In this document: in pieces, positions 14,446-14,878 of the stretch
Position numbering within the stretch: position 1 is the first letter of the stretch
How the letters are laid out: each line of letters opens with the position of its first letter
Source of the DNA: CAZAGT01 sp964484515
Lineage (GTDB): Bacteria > Desulfobacterota > DSM-4660 > Desulfatiglandales > HGW-15
Direction: 5' to 3'
Length of the DNA stretch: 14,878 nt
Assembly: GCA_964484515.1 (NCBI GenBank)
Contig: CAZAGT010000099.1
Span: 1-14,878, forward strand
Notes under the pieces: model-generated
What the model was told of the DNA's origin: nothing
Databases searched by the model: none
Seen by the model: only the letters and a program-made list of their open reading frames with translations
Made by a program: the position numbers and the translations under genes

Positions 14446-14878
14446 GAAAAACCTCATCGAGCGAAAACGCTCGAATTCCTTCTTTCGTGGTCCTTTTGTC
14501 CGTTGTTCCGAACGGGCCACTAGACTGTGAGTTTACATACATTGCCTTGCAGCAGTTTCCAAACTATCTGATAATCCAAGAAGTATGCTGAGAAAATGGT
14601 ATGGTATCAGATCATAGCGCTTTTTCAGGCTGAAGTCTATTTAGGTTGTGCCCATCCGGAAATGGACGATTTCGGGCAAGTTAGCAAATCGGGCATACTC
14701 TCGAGACGCTCTCATAGTCGGTTGAAGCGCCTTTTCACGGAGGGTGTGAGCCAAGTTTCGACTGGTACAGGTTAATCGGACACACTTATGCCCTTAGTTT
14801 TATAAGCAGCGTTCTGTTTGTACTGTAATTCTGTCAGCTTGCTTCACTGCAACTTCTAGCCAGAGTCAAAAGGTTTGC
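14446..14878. other. Upstream flank of the cyclase gene, no firm gene
   Basis: These 433 bases include the discarded N-terminal extension of the cyclase frame (to 14520) and presumably its promoter, although no clear -35/-10 pair stands out. On the plus strand a 59-codon frame (14596-14775) is open, ending in VSQVSTGTG, but it has no good Shine-Dalgarno and is not claimed as a gene. No repeat or RNA gene was recognised. Confidence 0.5.

Noticed and set aside
14446..14520. 25-residue GTG-started extension of the cyclase
   Set aside because: The ATG at 14445 has a GAGGT ribosome binding site and matches where the family begins.
1..14878. tRNA, rRNA, CRISPR, integrase or defence-system signatures
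   Set aside because: No T-loop/acceptor pattern, no regularly spaced repeats, and no recombinase, nuclease or toxin motifs were found on either strand.

Overview
The window looks like chromosomal DNA of a Gram-negative bacterium, most likely a Desulfobacterota (deltaproteobacterial) lineage. This is inferred from protein style: a PAS/LuxR sensor that begins with an E/R-rich coiled coil, a small Arg-Arg repeat protein ending in WVKIDKWSS, a class III cyclase with TolB-like and TPR parts, and Liv-type ABC transporters with Tat-exported partners. All nine supported genes lie on the minus strand, so the text order below is transcription order, from high to low coordinates. There are no rRNA or tRNA genes, no CRISPR array, no phage genes and no intact transposase.

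Region 14878-12547: a membrane-anchored class III nucleotidyl cyclase fused to a TolB-like domain and TPRs. It has about 430 bases of apparently non-coding DNA upstream. Region 12546-12160: an intergenic stretch carrying a 170-bp MITE-like element with perfect 24-bp inverted ends. Region 12159-10815: two translationally coupled genes, a small MTH1187/UPF0045-type thiamine-binding-like protein and an AIR-synthase-like (PurM/ThiL/HypE superfamily) enzyme. Region 10540-10250: a small Arg-Arg-rich protein of unknown function.

Region 9778-7273: an exported DUF4197 protein, followed 55 bp later by a triple-PAS, LuxR-type DNA-binding regulator. Region 6841-245 is the main system. It holds a Tat-exported branched-chain-amino-acid-type substrate-binding protein, an inverted-repeat element, the permease LivH, a single 853-residue polypeptide fusing LivM, LivG and LivF, and a Tat-exported amidase-signature hydrolase. 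LivH and the fusion overlap by four bases (ATGA), and the amidase starts 51 bp after the fusion.

The likely logic is a periplasmic binding protein and an amidase exported folded through Tat, working with a compact two-polypeptide importer to capture an amide or its hydrolysis product. The substrate is not identifiable from sequence. The PAS-LuxR regulator upstream is a candidate controller, but nothing in the sequence proves the link. The most unusual items are the LivM-LivG-LivF triple fusion, the Tat amidase/transporter pairing, the charge-swapped cyclase active site, the thiamine-binding/AIR-synthase pair, and the two TTCGA-rich palindromic elements.
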